Positions 21,171 to 30,870 of a DNA stretch of 64,000 nt are shown here, one piece after another. Made by a program: the position numbers and the translations under genes. How positions within the stretch are numbered: position 1 is the stretch's first letter; every line of letters starts with the position of its first letter. The stretch is from Tritrichomonas musculus (lineage: Eukaryota > Parabasalia > Tritrichomonadida > Tritrichomonadidae): assembly GCA_039105265.1 (NCBI GenBank), contig JAPFFF010000013.1:2232001-2296000 (forward strand), in the 5' to 3' direction. Below the pieces are notes generated by a model. That model searched no databases and was not told the DNA's origin. It saw only the letters and a program-made list of their open reading frames with translations.

Positions 21171-21842
21171 AGAGGTGCGAGAGCTAAAATAACGTATTTT
21201 TTTTAATTTAATTTATATTTATCTCCATAAATAAAATATATCTTTCAAAAACAATTTCAAAATTATTTATATATATAAGTATTATTTTAAAAATATAATC
21301 ATTCATCATCATAAAATATTAAAAACAAAAGTTTTTTACTTCATCAAAAATCATAAAAAAATCAATTTAACAAAAGCATGATTTATGAATCAATTTATTA
21401 ATCGTAGAAATAATTATAACAATAAATGGTTAATAGTCTTTACTTATAAATTTAATAAACAAGTTATTGTGCAGAGCAGAAAATGAAAAGAAATGCTATT
21501 AAAATGGAAAATATCGTCATACATCAATGATATAACAGTTTTAACATATTCATTTATATTTTATACATATATAAAATATTAGGTTAAAATTTGACGCCTA
21601 AATTTTTGGCCAAGAATAAAAAGAGATAATTCTAAAGTTATAAAAAAAAAAAATGACCAAAAATAAATTGAATTTTTATTTTATTTTGAATTAACTTATT
21701 CTCAATTTTTTAAAACATTCATATTTTATTCCCATCCAAAAATAATCCATTAATATTTTGTAATTTTATTTTAAGCATAAATATATATTTATTTTTAAAA
21801 TATTAAAAAAATCTGATATATGTCCTCAGCTCTCGCACCTCT
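21171..21842. mobile_element. 672-bp hAT-type MITE nested in the Maverick-like element
   Basis: Perfect 15-bp terminal inverted repeats (AGAGGTGCGAGAGCT at 21171-21185, inverse at 21828-21842) flanked by exact 8-bp duplications of ATTCAATG. Eight-base duplications and an AGAGGTG-like start fit hAT-type non-autonomous elements. The inside is AT-rich with no transposase frame. It must have inserted after the Maverick did. Confidence 0.8.
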
Positions 21843-21850
21843 ATTCAATG
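21843..21850. repeat. Right target-site duplication ATTCAATG of the nested element
   Basis: An exact copy of 21163-21170. Confidence 0.8.
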
Positions 21851-21901
21851 TTAATATTTTTTATTTAATATAATTTTTTTATCGAATGCAAAAAAAAAAA
21901 A

Positions 21902-22761
21902 ATGATAACAATATATGATGTGTCATTAGATAAAATAGTTGAACTGTATAATTTAATTACTGACTTCAACGATGACTTAAATGAAATTCTATCAGCTTAC
22001 GACAATAATGAAAATCAAATACGAAATGATTTAAATGATGAAATTGCTGATACATTATTAGATAAATACAATTATGATGGAGCTTATGAGGACTTCAATG
22101 CTATCTACTATTTCATCAAAGGTGTCAAATCTGCAGACGCTCACTGGGAATCGTTAATGAACATTCAACCTCAACCATTAATCAAACAATTACCTATACC
22201 TCATGCACCCAAACATCCAAAACAACCAATGAAATGCATTGATTCAGATACGCCATTCTTCAATAAGCTCAAGCATTTACGTAAAATCAACGATCCCTTT
22301 CATGATTTCAATCGTCAACAATTACAATTGAAGTTCAATCGTGATTTACACAAACGTGATCAATAATTCCTTTCACAATTAATGCAACATCAAAATGACT
22401 TCACTCAATTTCATTCAAGACCATCCAACAACGATGACGAACCAATTGATGAATTATTCACAGCAAAAGAACTTAATGCAATGACCATTAAATCCTTCTA
22501 GCAATGGAAAGAATTCAATGAAAAACATAAAGATTAACAACAACAAATCGTTAATGATATCATGGAGCCACTCGAAACTTCACCAACAGATTTGACCATT
22601 GATTTTGAAAAACTTAATCAATTAATGAAGACGCTAAACGAAAGAAAGCAACTGTTCAATCATGTAAAGATGGTAAACGTAAATCATTTATGGGTGACGA
22701 AAATGCTAAACCAATTGTCACATATACTATCGAGGATGACTGTCTGGCTTATTATTTTTGA
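21902..22761 (+). pseudogene. Maverick-encoded protein, broken by stops and a frameshift
   Basis: The first 154 codons (to 22366) are open and acidic, with a Pro/Gln-rich linker (near 22160-22230). After the TAA at 22364 the same frame keeps clear coding character for about 85 more codons, interrupted by TAG near 22498 and TAA near 22534; each stop could arise from a Gln codon by one C-to-T change. Coding character then moves to another frame near 22620 and ends at a natural-looking TGA at 22759-22761. I do not recognise the product; a virion structural or accessory role is only a guess from its place in the element. It runs convergently into the ATPase gene and overlaps its end by about 35 bp. 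Confidence 0.6.
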
Positions 22762-23516
22762 TCGAAAGCAATCGTTGATATAGTGCATAGAATTCATCAA
22801 AATTAAGATTAGTTGCTGATTGTGAATAAATGAAGTGCAATTGTTGTTTATTGAAGCATGGAAATATGAATAACGTTGTGATTTCATTCTTGATGTGAGG
22901 TTTAATGCCTTTCCATCCTTGAATGAGTAAGAAGTAAGTAATATTTGTATGTCTGCAACGACGAATTTGTTGACTAAAGAATGATTCCTCTGATGAAAAC
23001 AATTTACTATTACTAATATCATCAAATAGAACGATTGTATGTAAGTAAGGTTTATTGAAATCATTAATGTGTAATTTTTTGAATATAGGTTTCACGTTGT
23101 TCATCAATGATTTTGTCTTCTAAATGCTCACGAAGAATGAGATAGTATAGATTCTTTGCAGCAATGAGAGTTTTAATGAATTCAACTGAATCCTTTTCAC
23201 TAATGGTGACATTAGGCATTCGAATCATTTGCTTCAATGATTGAAAGGATTTAACGTTTTCAACACCGTTTTTAGTAACATAAATCAATAAATGATGTGT
23301 ATTTAATAGAGATATCTTAATGATTTTCTCGAATGCTATCACTGTTTTACCCAATAATTGTTTACCAACAATGACATTCACCGAATTGTAACGAACTTTG
23401 ATATCTTGATGTATTGGTTTAATTAATGAATTACAGGTTTCATTAGATTTGGACTTTAATGTATCATTAACTTTGTCTCTAATGAATGATAAATTGTATG
23501 AAGGTTCTATCACCAT
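22727..23516 (-). pseudogene. Packaging-type (A32/FtsK-like) ATPase of the Maverick, frameshifted
   Basis: Two overlapping open frames together resemble the Maverick DNA-packaging ATPase, which in relatives pumps element DNA into capsids. The upstream part (23064-23516, 150 residues) holds the Walker A motif GKQLLGKT at residues 51-58. The downstream part (22727-23107, 126 residues) holds a Walker B-like TIVLFDD and a following SSEESFFSQQIRR stretch. The join needs a +1 shift somewhere in the 23064-23107 overlap, next to a run of six A. No standard slippery heptamer is seen in the right phase, so a one-base indel is the simplest view, given decay elsewhere in the element. The ATPase class is recognised from the two motifs and context, with moderate confidence. 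Confidence 0.65.
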
Positions 23517-23566
23517 AAATGTGTTTTCATCAAAAATAAATATTAATTATTGAACATGTGATATAT

Positions 23567-24630
23567 TTATTCTTCATCATTAAGAGCTTGACCAGTTGCC
23601 ATACGTTGTTGATGAACATTTTGCTCATTAATGAATAATGCATGTAAATCAATATTTGGATTAGCTTGACGGAATTCAGCAACAACTTGTATTAATGTAC
23701 TAGCTATATTGTTAAATATTTGTTCAATGAAATGCAATTCGTAACTAAACCATCTATAGAACCCTTATTTTCTTTCTTAATTTTATCTTTAGCGTCTTTA
23801 GTTTGAGCACCAAGTCCATTGTAAAATGCTTCAGCCAAATATAATTCCCAAATTCGTGCTGATGCTGATGCAAGGAATTGAAGTTTATATTTCTTTGGAA
23901 TGAAAGTATTGTTATTTCGAGCGATTTGTGCAATGATATTATCAACATAAGGACCAATGACAAATTTACGGAAACTTTGATAAGCAGACATTCTTTTTGA
24001 AGGCTTAACTTTATATCCACTAAGATCGTAACCTTGAAAAGATTCAGGAACGTTATATGATATATAACCATAATCGTCTTAATTATCACCTTGATCAACG
24101 TATTGAATATTTAATAAATCTTCTTTGAATGCATTTAATGGATAATTATTTCGTGATTGCCTTGTTGGATATTGATCGTAATAATGTAATGCAACAGGAT
24201 AGTTACTAGTCTTAGTTGTGTAACCATTGACATACATTGGATAATCATTGTGATTTGAAATAATTAAATCAGGAATTCCATCATTATTTACATCAGTTAA
24301 GTTTTGTAATAAAGCTGGTGCATTAGGATTACGTTTATTGAGTTTCCATGGAGAATGTGGATTAGTTGCATTATGTTGAGTCACTAATGCTTCTGCACCT
24401 TGTGGAGAAATTGCATTCTTTACACGTTTGACATCACGTTGAAGATCTAATATGATGTGTTGAAGTTCTTTCATATCCACTTTATTATTGCCAAATCCTT
24501 TGCCTCTCAATAATTGACCATCTCTAGCGGCAGCAAGAAACCTTGCAATTAATTCAGTTTTAGCAACATTAACGATTCAAGAAGTCCAACGTTATTCTAA
24601 ATCAGCTAATGGATTAACTTCATGAGTCAT
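23567..24630 (-). pseudogene. Maverick-encoded probable structural protein, broken
   Basis: A coding stretch of about 350 codons from an ATG at 24630 to a TAA at 23567. It carries early stops (TAA and TGA within the first 20 codons), an internal TAA near 24076 with the frame continuing intact on both sides, and a frame change near 23745 after which the C-terminal 58 codons continue. Recognisable bits are a Ca-binding-like DVNNDGIPDL motif and an IGPYVDNII stretch. There is no enzyme motif. By position and lack of catalytic signatures it may be a virion protein; this is inference. The intact pieces are 24079-24510 and 23704-23991. Confidence 0.6.
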
Positions 24631-24674
24631 TTGCTTGACAGTAAAAATAAAAATGAATGAAATCGAATTTATGT

Positions 24675-25142
24675 TTAAAATGCTTCATGGTCTATTTCGG
24701 TTTCAGTGAATTCATCTTTGGATTCATCAATGATTTGATTTCTGATTCGATTAATATTTTGTTGATTTAAGCATTGATGAATCTCTGATGGGTAATAAAC
24801 GAATTCTTTATATTCTTGAGCTTCAAAGTCAACATTTAATATAAACATTGTTGACTTGTTCTTAGGTAAGGAACGTTTATCAGATTCACTAAATGATATA
24901 CATAATTGCTTGTCATAAATTTCAAGTATTTGCTTGTGATTAATGTATATCTTTTTGTCTTCAAAGACGAATAATTCAATGAATACAGGCTTAATGCAGA
25001 GTTGTTTATACTTGTTCTTAAATGCATCCTTACCTTCGAAGTAAACGTTTGCACTATTTGGTGTACATGAATGGTTTTGTTTAGTGTATTTAATAATGGT
25101 TTCAACGAATTTAGTGATTGAATTGTACGTTAACTTTGTCAT
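24675..25142 (-). CDS. Maverick-encoded protein of unknown function
   Basis: A 155-residue intact frame with an ATG at 25142, ending in an acidic tail (DEFTETEIDHEAF). I recognise no family. The alternating hydrophobic pattern in the middle (PVFIELFVFEDKKIYI) suggests a beta-rich fold. It is preceded about 80 bp upstream by the terminal gene at 25221-25604, transcribed the same way, and followed 45 bp later by the broken structural gene. Confidence 0.6.
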   Translation of the reverse strand: MTKLTYNSITKFVETIIKYTKQNHSCTPNSANVYFEGKDAFKNKYKQLCIKPVFIELFVFEDKKIYINHKQILEIYDKQLCISFSESDKRSLPKNKSTMFILNVDFEAQEYKEFVYYPSEIHQCLNQQNINRIRNQIIDESKDEFTETEIDHEAF

Positions 25143-25220
25143 TTGTGTTGCAGTAAAAATATTGGATATAATGGATTCAATTATTTTTGAAATTGATTGA
25201 AAAATAAATGGTAGAATGAA

Positions 25221-25604
25221 TTAAAAAAATACTGCATCTGAATCATGATCTTCCCTTAACTTTTTCAATTGATCATCAGTAAATACTTCATCAGATTTGT
25301 TTGCACTAAATAAAAATTCATCGTATGACGATTGAACGAGTCTTTGTATTAAATGGATCTCTTGAAGAAACTGTTCACATTTTTGATTATCCTTACATTC
25401 TTTCAATTCTTTTATAAGACTATCGATATATTGTTTGTTACCATCGAAATCATCACTGAATAATATTGTCATTTTTTTCGTTGGTGATAAAATAAATTCT
25501 AACATAAATTCTAAAAAAAAATTTAACATAAATTCTAACACTAAATTTTGATTTTTAAGATTAACATAAGTGAATATCATCAAATTTTCATTCAAATCAT
25601 GCAT
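25221..25604 (-). CDS. Maverick terminal gene, small acidic protein
   Basis: A 127-residue frame. Its ATG and codons 1-5 (MHDLN) lie in the right terminal repeat, mirroring the gene at 20544. The first 40 residues are low-complexity and hydrophobic, including a short internal repeat (LEFML...LEFMLEF). A second in-frame Met (MTILFSDDFDG) may be the real start, giving an 83-residue acidic, helical protein. Function unknown. Confidence 0.5.
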   Translation of the reverse strand: MHDLNENLMIFTYVNLKNQNLVLEFMLNFFLEFMLEFILSPTKKMTILFSDDFDGNKQYIDSLIKELKECKDNQKCEQFLQEIHLIQRLVQSSYDEFLFSANKSDEVFTDDQLKKLREDHDSDAVFF

Positions 25605-25686
25605 AAAATTGAATAACTGAACTCATTTCTCAAAAGTTACTAGACGAAAGGGGTTTAGCCCTTTTGGCTAGTAACAATATACTACT
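25589..25686 (-). repeat. Right terminal inverted repeat of the Maverick-like element
   Basis: Inverse partner of 20463-20559 with a few mismatches. It ends in ACTACT, directly followed by the ATCTT duplication. Confidence 0.85.
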
Positions 25687-25691
25687 ATCTT
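25687..25691. repeat. Right target-site duplication ATCTT of the Maverick-like element
   Basis: An exact copy of 20458-20462. Confidence 0.75.
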
Positions 25692-25848
25692 ACTGAATTT
25701 AAAATTTTTTGCAAGTAGCTTTTCTGATTTAAATATTATTAAAAATTTGCAGAATATGATTTTTTTATATCAAATGATTTCACTAAAAAAAAAAAGATTG
25801 AGAATAATAATTTTTTAACTAATGAATTGTTTAACTAAAAAGATAATA

Positions 25849-27058
25849 TTAGATAAGATTTTGTTCTTTTCCATTCAATCTATTATAAATTTCTTCAAAT
25901 GATGGACGATCTTTTGAATTGAATGACCAACAATCCTGGATGAGTTTTGATGAAAATTTGGTGATTTCAGTAGGAATTTTGGCTCCTTCCCACCAGCCAC
26001 GTCAGCTATGCTGATTTCTGGATATTTTCCTTTAATAAGAATCAAGAACACAACAATTCCGAATGCATAAACGTCTACTTTTTCATAATAATCTGTTCGT
26101 CCTTGCAAATGCTCAGGTGCCATGAATTTTAATGTTCCAGCCATCAGTGTTCGACTCGATGATTGATCATCAGTTTTGATGAATGTGCAAAGCCCGAAGT
26201 CGCTCAATTTCACATTATGAATGATTCCAACTGAATGCACCATCTTCATTGCCGAACTCAAGCCAAGAAATTCGTTCATTATCGGTCAACTTCTTGATTC
26301 GTTTCTTCAGGTTTGATTGGCAGTGCTCAAGAAGGATGGCTGGAAAGTGTGTCGAATCGCCAAAATAGAATCCATATGTATTAATTATATTCGGATGATC
26401 GAGGCTGTTTAAAACTTCACATTCTCTGATCAATCGTCTCAATTGTTCAACTTTAGGTTATTGATTATCATCATTATTATCGCTATTTGAGTCAAATTCT
26501 TCTGTCAAGTTTAGAACTTTATTGGCGATTATTTCTTTACGAAATACTTGGAAGACTTCTGAAGTGGCGCCTTTTCCAATTAATTTCCCTTCTCCAAGGT
26601 CTTCAATTTCATCAGTTGTGTAAATCTTCATTGGATTAATTTTTTTCATCTAATTTACTATTAAGTTTTTTGATTTGTGATTTAAGTTTCATGTTTTGCT
26701 TTTTTTAAAGAAAGTATTTCATCATCTTTCTTTTTCAGATCATTTGTCATTTCATCTTTCTTTATGGTTTCGGCTGTTTTTGTCAAGCTCGAAATTTCTT
26801 TCTCTTTATCAATGAGCTTTTTTTTAGATCGACAATTTCTCTTGCAGCTTCTGCAAATATTAACAAACGTTCTGTGCTGATTGTTTTTCTATTGCTGATG
26901 TTTGGAGGTGGATCAATATCCATGAAAACAGTTGATACTAGATATCCCGTAATGCAAAACTTGAATCCTTGATATTCACTTACTTCTTCTGGAGGAAAAA
27001 CAAATTCTTTTGGTGGAATGAAAAGATTACCATATTTATTGTTGTCACAAATTATCAT
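25849..27058 (-). pseudogene. Protein kinase pseudogene with coiled-coil N-terminus
   Basis: Reading the minus strand: an N-terminal domain (26783-27058, with NLFIPPKEFVFPPEE), then a Lys/Glu-rich coiled coil (about 26660-26820, frameshifted), then kinase pieces. The Gly loop IGKGATSEVF is near 26580. The alphaC region ECEVLNSLDHPNI is near 26400. SDFGL is near 26195, followed by a MAPEHLQGR activation segment near 26115. The C-lobe ends with a DRPSFEEIYNRL-like stretch and a TAA at 25849. Frame changes occur near 26820, 26650, 26450, 26250 and 25990. The catalytic loop is gone: GIIH is followed at once by NVKLSDFG, so the RDLKxxN residues are deleted. It cannot make an active kinase and is a relic related to the LRR-kinase class at 45256-47496. 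Confidence 0.75.
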
Positions 27059-27149
27059 TTTAGATTCTGATGTTTTGAAGATCGAATGATTATATTTATT
27101 TAATTGAAAAAATATATAATGAAAAAAATCATATCGATTTGGTTTTCAA

Positions 27150-27868
27150 TTACTTCGATTGAAGGCGGTGATTTTTCATAATATTTTGTAAATTCATATT
27201 GTGACATTGAACTAATGTCAAATTTTCATTATTTATTTTTTCAATTAAATAAATATAAGCAGTCCCTAATGTTGCAGTACTTATGCCTGCTGTTGCTACG
27301 GATTTTATCCCTCCATCGAATATCCGGAAGCAATTGAAAAATGATTTTCCAATTGATTTTAGTTTTAATCCAATCAAAGTTAATTCTAATACCAGATAAC
27401 ATATCGCTTAATAAAGCCGAAAATTTTACTACATTTTCATAATACATATCTTGAATATATTCCAAATATCCATTATTAAGATATCCAATATATTTCATAT
27501 TACCTGATAAATAAGTTGAAAATACTTCTTTTGGTATAAAAATATGATTCTTGACACTAGAAGGAAAAAAATTTAATTTAACCACGCCTTGAATTAAGCA
27601 ATAAATAATTCCTGATCCGCCACTCCATTTGATGAATGATTCGATATAACTTGAAGGAATATTTGTGTCATATATGACATTGCCAATTCTGTTGTGATAA
27701 GGAGATGTGATTTGGAAAAAGGCATATGAACATATCCAATTCCTGATGCAGCAGCTGTTGCTGCTCCAACAACAAGAAATGTTTTTTTTTTCTTTTGCTT
27801 AAAATTGATTCATTTTCATCATTTTTGGTTGTTGCAAATGTTTTTGCAATCAAGACTAAAAGAAACAT
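27150..27868 (-). pseudogene. Broken gene for a signal-peptide-bearing protein, function unknown
   Basis: The frame opening at 27868 starts with a plausible signal peptide (MFLLVLIAKTFA), then a Lys-rich spacer. In a shifted frame there follows an Ala/Gly-rich hydrophobic segment (VGAATAAASGIGY). Further coding-like stretches lie in 27241-27585 and 27150-27377, the latter with another hydrophobic Ala/Gly segment (VATAGISTATLGTAY). At least three frame changes and several stops separate them. I do not know the family; a secreted or membrane protein is the most that can be said. Whether it was once joined to the kinase relic downstream cannot be decided. Confidence 0.5.
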
Positions 27869-28111
27869 TTTTAATAAATGATGTGATTTGTTGGTTAATG
27901 TCTTATCGATTGTTATATTGAAAAAGTTTAAAATTTTGATATTTTAGTGTTTGTCACATCATTATACAACAAATAAACACAATTTTGTTTTTACCAGTTA
28001 GACTTGTTAAATTCCGATTAAAATAAAAACAAAGAATTGCATTATTACCTTTTGATTAATTGGATTAATAGGAATGATCATTCATGAAAATTGACGGTTC
28101 CAATAAAAGTA

Positions 28112-28530
28112 GGCTTGTTATTCTCCGATTCTCGAGATCGATTTCAGAGATCGAGATTTTTTTTTCACTGCTTTTGATTTCAGAATTTTCAATTAAACTT
28201 TTTGATAAATATATGATCGTAATTTAATCTCAAATATTTCATGAAAAAAAAAATATATTTTTTGATTTTAATCTTAAAATAAACATCAATACATTATATT
28301 ATTTATTTTTAAATATTTTAAAATCATAAATACCAATTATAAAAAAGACAAATCTGTTTGAGATCTCGAGATCTCGGTAATTGATATCAAGTTTAATATC
28401 ATTTTTATATCACATTTCATATCTGATATCTTGATAATCGATAATCTCGATATCAGATTTTTAAACTGATAATCGAGTATCAGATGTAAGAAAGTGACGT
28501 TTTTGATATCGATTCTCAAAATAACAAGCC
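28112..28530. mobile_element. 419-bp MITE with TA target duplication (Tc1/mariner-like)
   Basis: The ends GGCTTGTTA and TAACAAGCC are perfect inverse copies flanked by TA on both sides (28110-28111 and 28531-28532). Just inside, both ends also carry GAATCG/CGATTC-like sequence. There is no coding frame. The right half folds as an imperfect hairpin around CTGATAATCGAGTATCAGATG. Related copies: 8205-8580 (long), 40948-41087 (right half), 28745-28860 (left half, inverted), 52325-52400 (ends). Confidence 0.7.
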
Positions 28531-28532
28531 TA

Positions 28533-29244
28533 ATTGAAAGTATTCGTCCAGAACAGGTAATTTTTTCAAGAATAAGACGAGTGGTTTACCTCGGAAAAAA
28601 CTCTCTACCTGAATAAAAGGATTTTATATTTGAGATTTTTATTAATTATTTCTAAATATAATTATTATAAATATCAATTTTGCTATGAAACATCTTACAT
28701 TTTTTATAATCTGACAGTTTACAAATGATTAAACGCCTATTTTTTTATAAAATATTTGTGATTTAATTACGATCATATATTTATCAAAAAGTTTAATTGA
28801 AAATTTTGATATCAAAAGCAGTGTGAAAAAAATCTCGAACTCTACAGTCGATCTTGAGTATCACTGTTTATTTACTTATCGATATCAAAAAGTAAATCAA
28901 TTATCGATCTCAAGAATGTGAAAATAAAGTGAAGATTAATCTTTTAAAGTAATAAAAAACACTATTTACTATTTTAATTAAGGTGGCTCAATTTTGCCCA
29001 AATTCCATTTTTAATGCGGGTCTGGGCAAAGTTCTTGTTCATTTGGGTTGTCATTAAAATAAATATAACCATTTTCAAATATTAAATATATATAACCATT
29101 CTTAGAAAAACTAAATAAAACCATTATTATTATTATTGAAAATATATCAATATTATTAAAATAATCTAACCTTTAAAATTAACCAAAAACGTTTCTTTTT
29201 GACAAAAGTCCTCCCTAAAAGAATCTTCTAGCACCGAGATACAA
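28533..29244. repeat. Repeat-derived spacer, includes an inverted partial MITE copy
   Basis: Positions about 28745-28860 are an inverted copy of the left half of the 28112-28530 element. Near 28979, TTAAGGTGGCTCAATTTTGCCC resembles the TTAAGGTGGTTCT end of the element at 54758. The motif GGGCAAAGT (near 29025) recurs near 43450. No gene is seen. Confidence 0.5.
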
Positions 29245-29472
29245 AAAAAAATACAGATGAGCCAGATGTTCACTCAGTCATTTTTTGTTCATGTAGGTGT
29301 CATTGTATGTCTCTTGCAATACAATACTTGAAAAAAATCAATCACCCCTTTTCAGAAATGTTTGACGAGTTAAAATATGCAAGTGAAATACTTAAAACAA
29401 ATTATGCCAAATCGAAATTAATGAAATCGTGCTCAGGATTAAGCTTTATTAGATGGAATATGATTTGTTAAT
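29245..29472 (+). pseudogene. hAT-type transposase remnant
   Basis: A frame of about 75 codons, open from near 29230 to the TAA at 29470-29472. It contains a Cys/His cluster (CRCHCMSLAIQYL) and a downstream SFIRWN, in the order and rough spacing of the CxxH...RW motifs in the central part of hAT transposases. The frame is preceded by an in-frame TAG and both flanks are missing. A further relic, PPKRAKQTTINSIF, lies in a plus-strand frame near 29803-29844. Too short to be functional. Confidence 0.45.
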
Positions 29473-30850
29473 TTCAAAATGGACATTTGATAACAAAGAA
29501 ATAATAAGCACACTTCTTCGAAGAGACAATAAAAGCCCATACCCTAAAATAAGACCAAAAAATAATAATAATAATATATAAAGTGATAAACAAAGTTTCA
29601 ATAATTTTAGTTTTACTTGTAACACAGATTTCTAGTTTAATTAATATATTGGAAACAAATTCTACCAAATTTTTTATAATGATCATCTAGTTAAGCAAGC
29701 AGCTTATGTTACATGGGAAATTGTAAGTATTTCTAATTGTAGATGAATAACCTCGACAATTATTAATTGTAGATGAATACTCAAGCTCAGGCGATGATCT
29801 TCCTCCAAAACGAGCAAAACAAACAACCATTAATTCTATATTTTTTTTTATTTTACTTATGAAATCTCAGAATTATTTAATTAATGCTTTTTCTAAAAAC
29901 AAAAAGCAAGGCCCCCATCTTTAGACATGGGGCCGGAATTTTTTTTTGACATTATAACAACCATAGCCACCTTTCTAAATTATATAAACGCATCATCATT
30001 AAATCATAATCTTATGGAATTGTTGTTAAATAATGTAGTTAAATTAGTATAGAACTTCTCAGCTATATTAATTATTAGAGCTATTACCAAAAATTATGGT
30101 CTTTGAGAGTATGAATCCATCTCTTTATTGCTGTCGATTTATCAGAACCTATTGGAACTTCTCAAAAAAATTTCTTAGTTCAGATTCGTATAGTCATCTT
30201 ACATAAATCTTATTTGTTATATATAACTCATACTTTTTAAAAAGTTATATAATCACCATTGAATCGATTAAATCACAACCTTCCTTTTATACTTTACCTG
30301 GTTCTCAATTGATTAATTATTTGAACGAGATTCTATCATCTATATATCGACCATTCCTATCAACGTATCCCTCACACTTTCTGGTATAAACTCGCTCAGG
30401 AATCTCATCAAATCCTAATTAGGATTTAGCCGTTCATTAGATGAATCTAGATCGTTTACATCAGATGTCTCTTCGAAAACCATAATTTGTATTTTATATT
30501 TCGTATAGAGCACCTCTAAAATCATTTAATGACCGATATGAATGTCTATTATCTTCACTAAAATGCTCGTATAACATTGTGTTCAGTGTTACTTAGTTTC
30601 TTTTACGTAAAATTTTCATTTAATTAACATACAAATTGCAGAATTGCTAGTACAATTATATGATGCAATGTCCAAGGATTTACAATTTTTTTTTTAAATT
30701 ATAGATGATTAATAAATTTATTTTATAGTTTATTGGATAATTTTTATTGATAATTTTAACGTATGTTTTTTTTTAAATTCTGAAGATTATATAATTTTTT
30801 CACAATTTTTTCAATTTTTAATTGCTCGAATAATAGAAAAATTCTGTTGA
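29473..30850. other. Transposon debris and AT-rich spacer
   Basis: It holds the short transposase-like relic near 29803-29844, a GC hairpin with T tract (29910-29947) and, on the minus strand near 30340-30440, a stretch of about 32 open codons (DEIPERVYTRKCEGYVDRNG) that looks coding but has no start and is preceded by stops. The last 60 bp form the promoter region of the coiled-coil gene. Confidence 0.4.
29910..29947 (+). other. GC hairpin followed by a nine-T tract
   Basis: GGCCCCCAT and ATGGGGCC pair (one bulged C) over a short loop, followed by GGAA and nine T. In AT-rich surroundings this looks like the 3' end of a small Pol III-type RNA or a fossil transposon end. No upstream promoter boxes are recognised. 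Confidence 0.35.
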
Positions 30851-30855
30851 TCACA
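30851..30855 (+). promoter_or_regulatory. Initiator-like TCACA of the coiled-coil gene
   Basis: TCACA fits TCA(+1)Y(T/A) and would give an 18-nt 5' UTR to the ATG at 30871. It argues against the upstream in-frame TTG at 30847 being used. Confidence 0.45.
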
Positions 30856-30870
30856 ATAAACGATTTCGAA

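Larger units (their letters stand above)
20463..25686. mobile_element. Compact Maverick/Polinton-like element (5.2 kb), decayed
   Basis: The element runs from AGTAGTATATTG to its inverted copy CAATATACTACT, with terminal inverted repeats of about 97 bp (20463-20559 and 25589-25686) and a 5-bp ATCTT duplication. It encodes a packaging-type ATPase with Walker A and B motifs, plus several unassigned proteins, in two convergent groups: plus-strand on the left, minus-strand on the right, meeting near 22740. Full trichomonad Mavericks are around 15-20 kb with a protein-primed DNA polymerase B and a retroviral-like integrase. Neither is seen here, so this copy could only move with help. Three reading frames carry stops or frameshifts. 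A 672-bp element is nested at 21171-21842. Insertion was 31 bp beyond the stop of the kinase-Sel1 gene. The Maverick assignment rests on ends, duplication size and the ATPase. Confidence 0.75.

Noticed and set aside
30847-30870. TTG start eight codons upstream of the coiled-coil gene ATG
   Set aside because: Nuclear genes use ATG, and the initiator-like TCACA lies within this segment.
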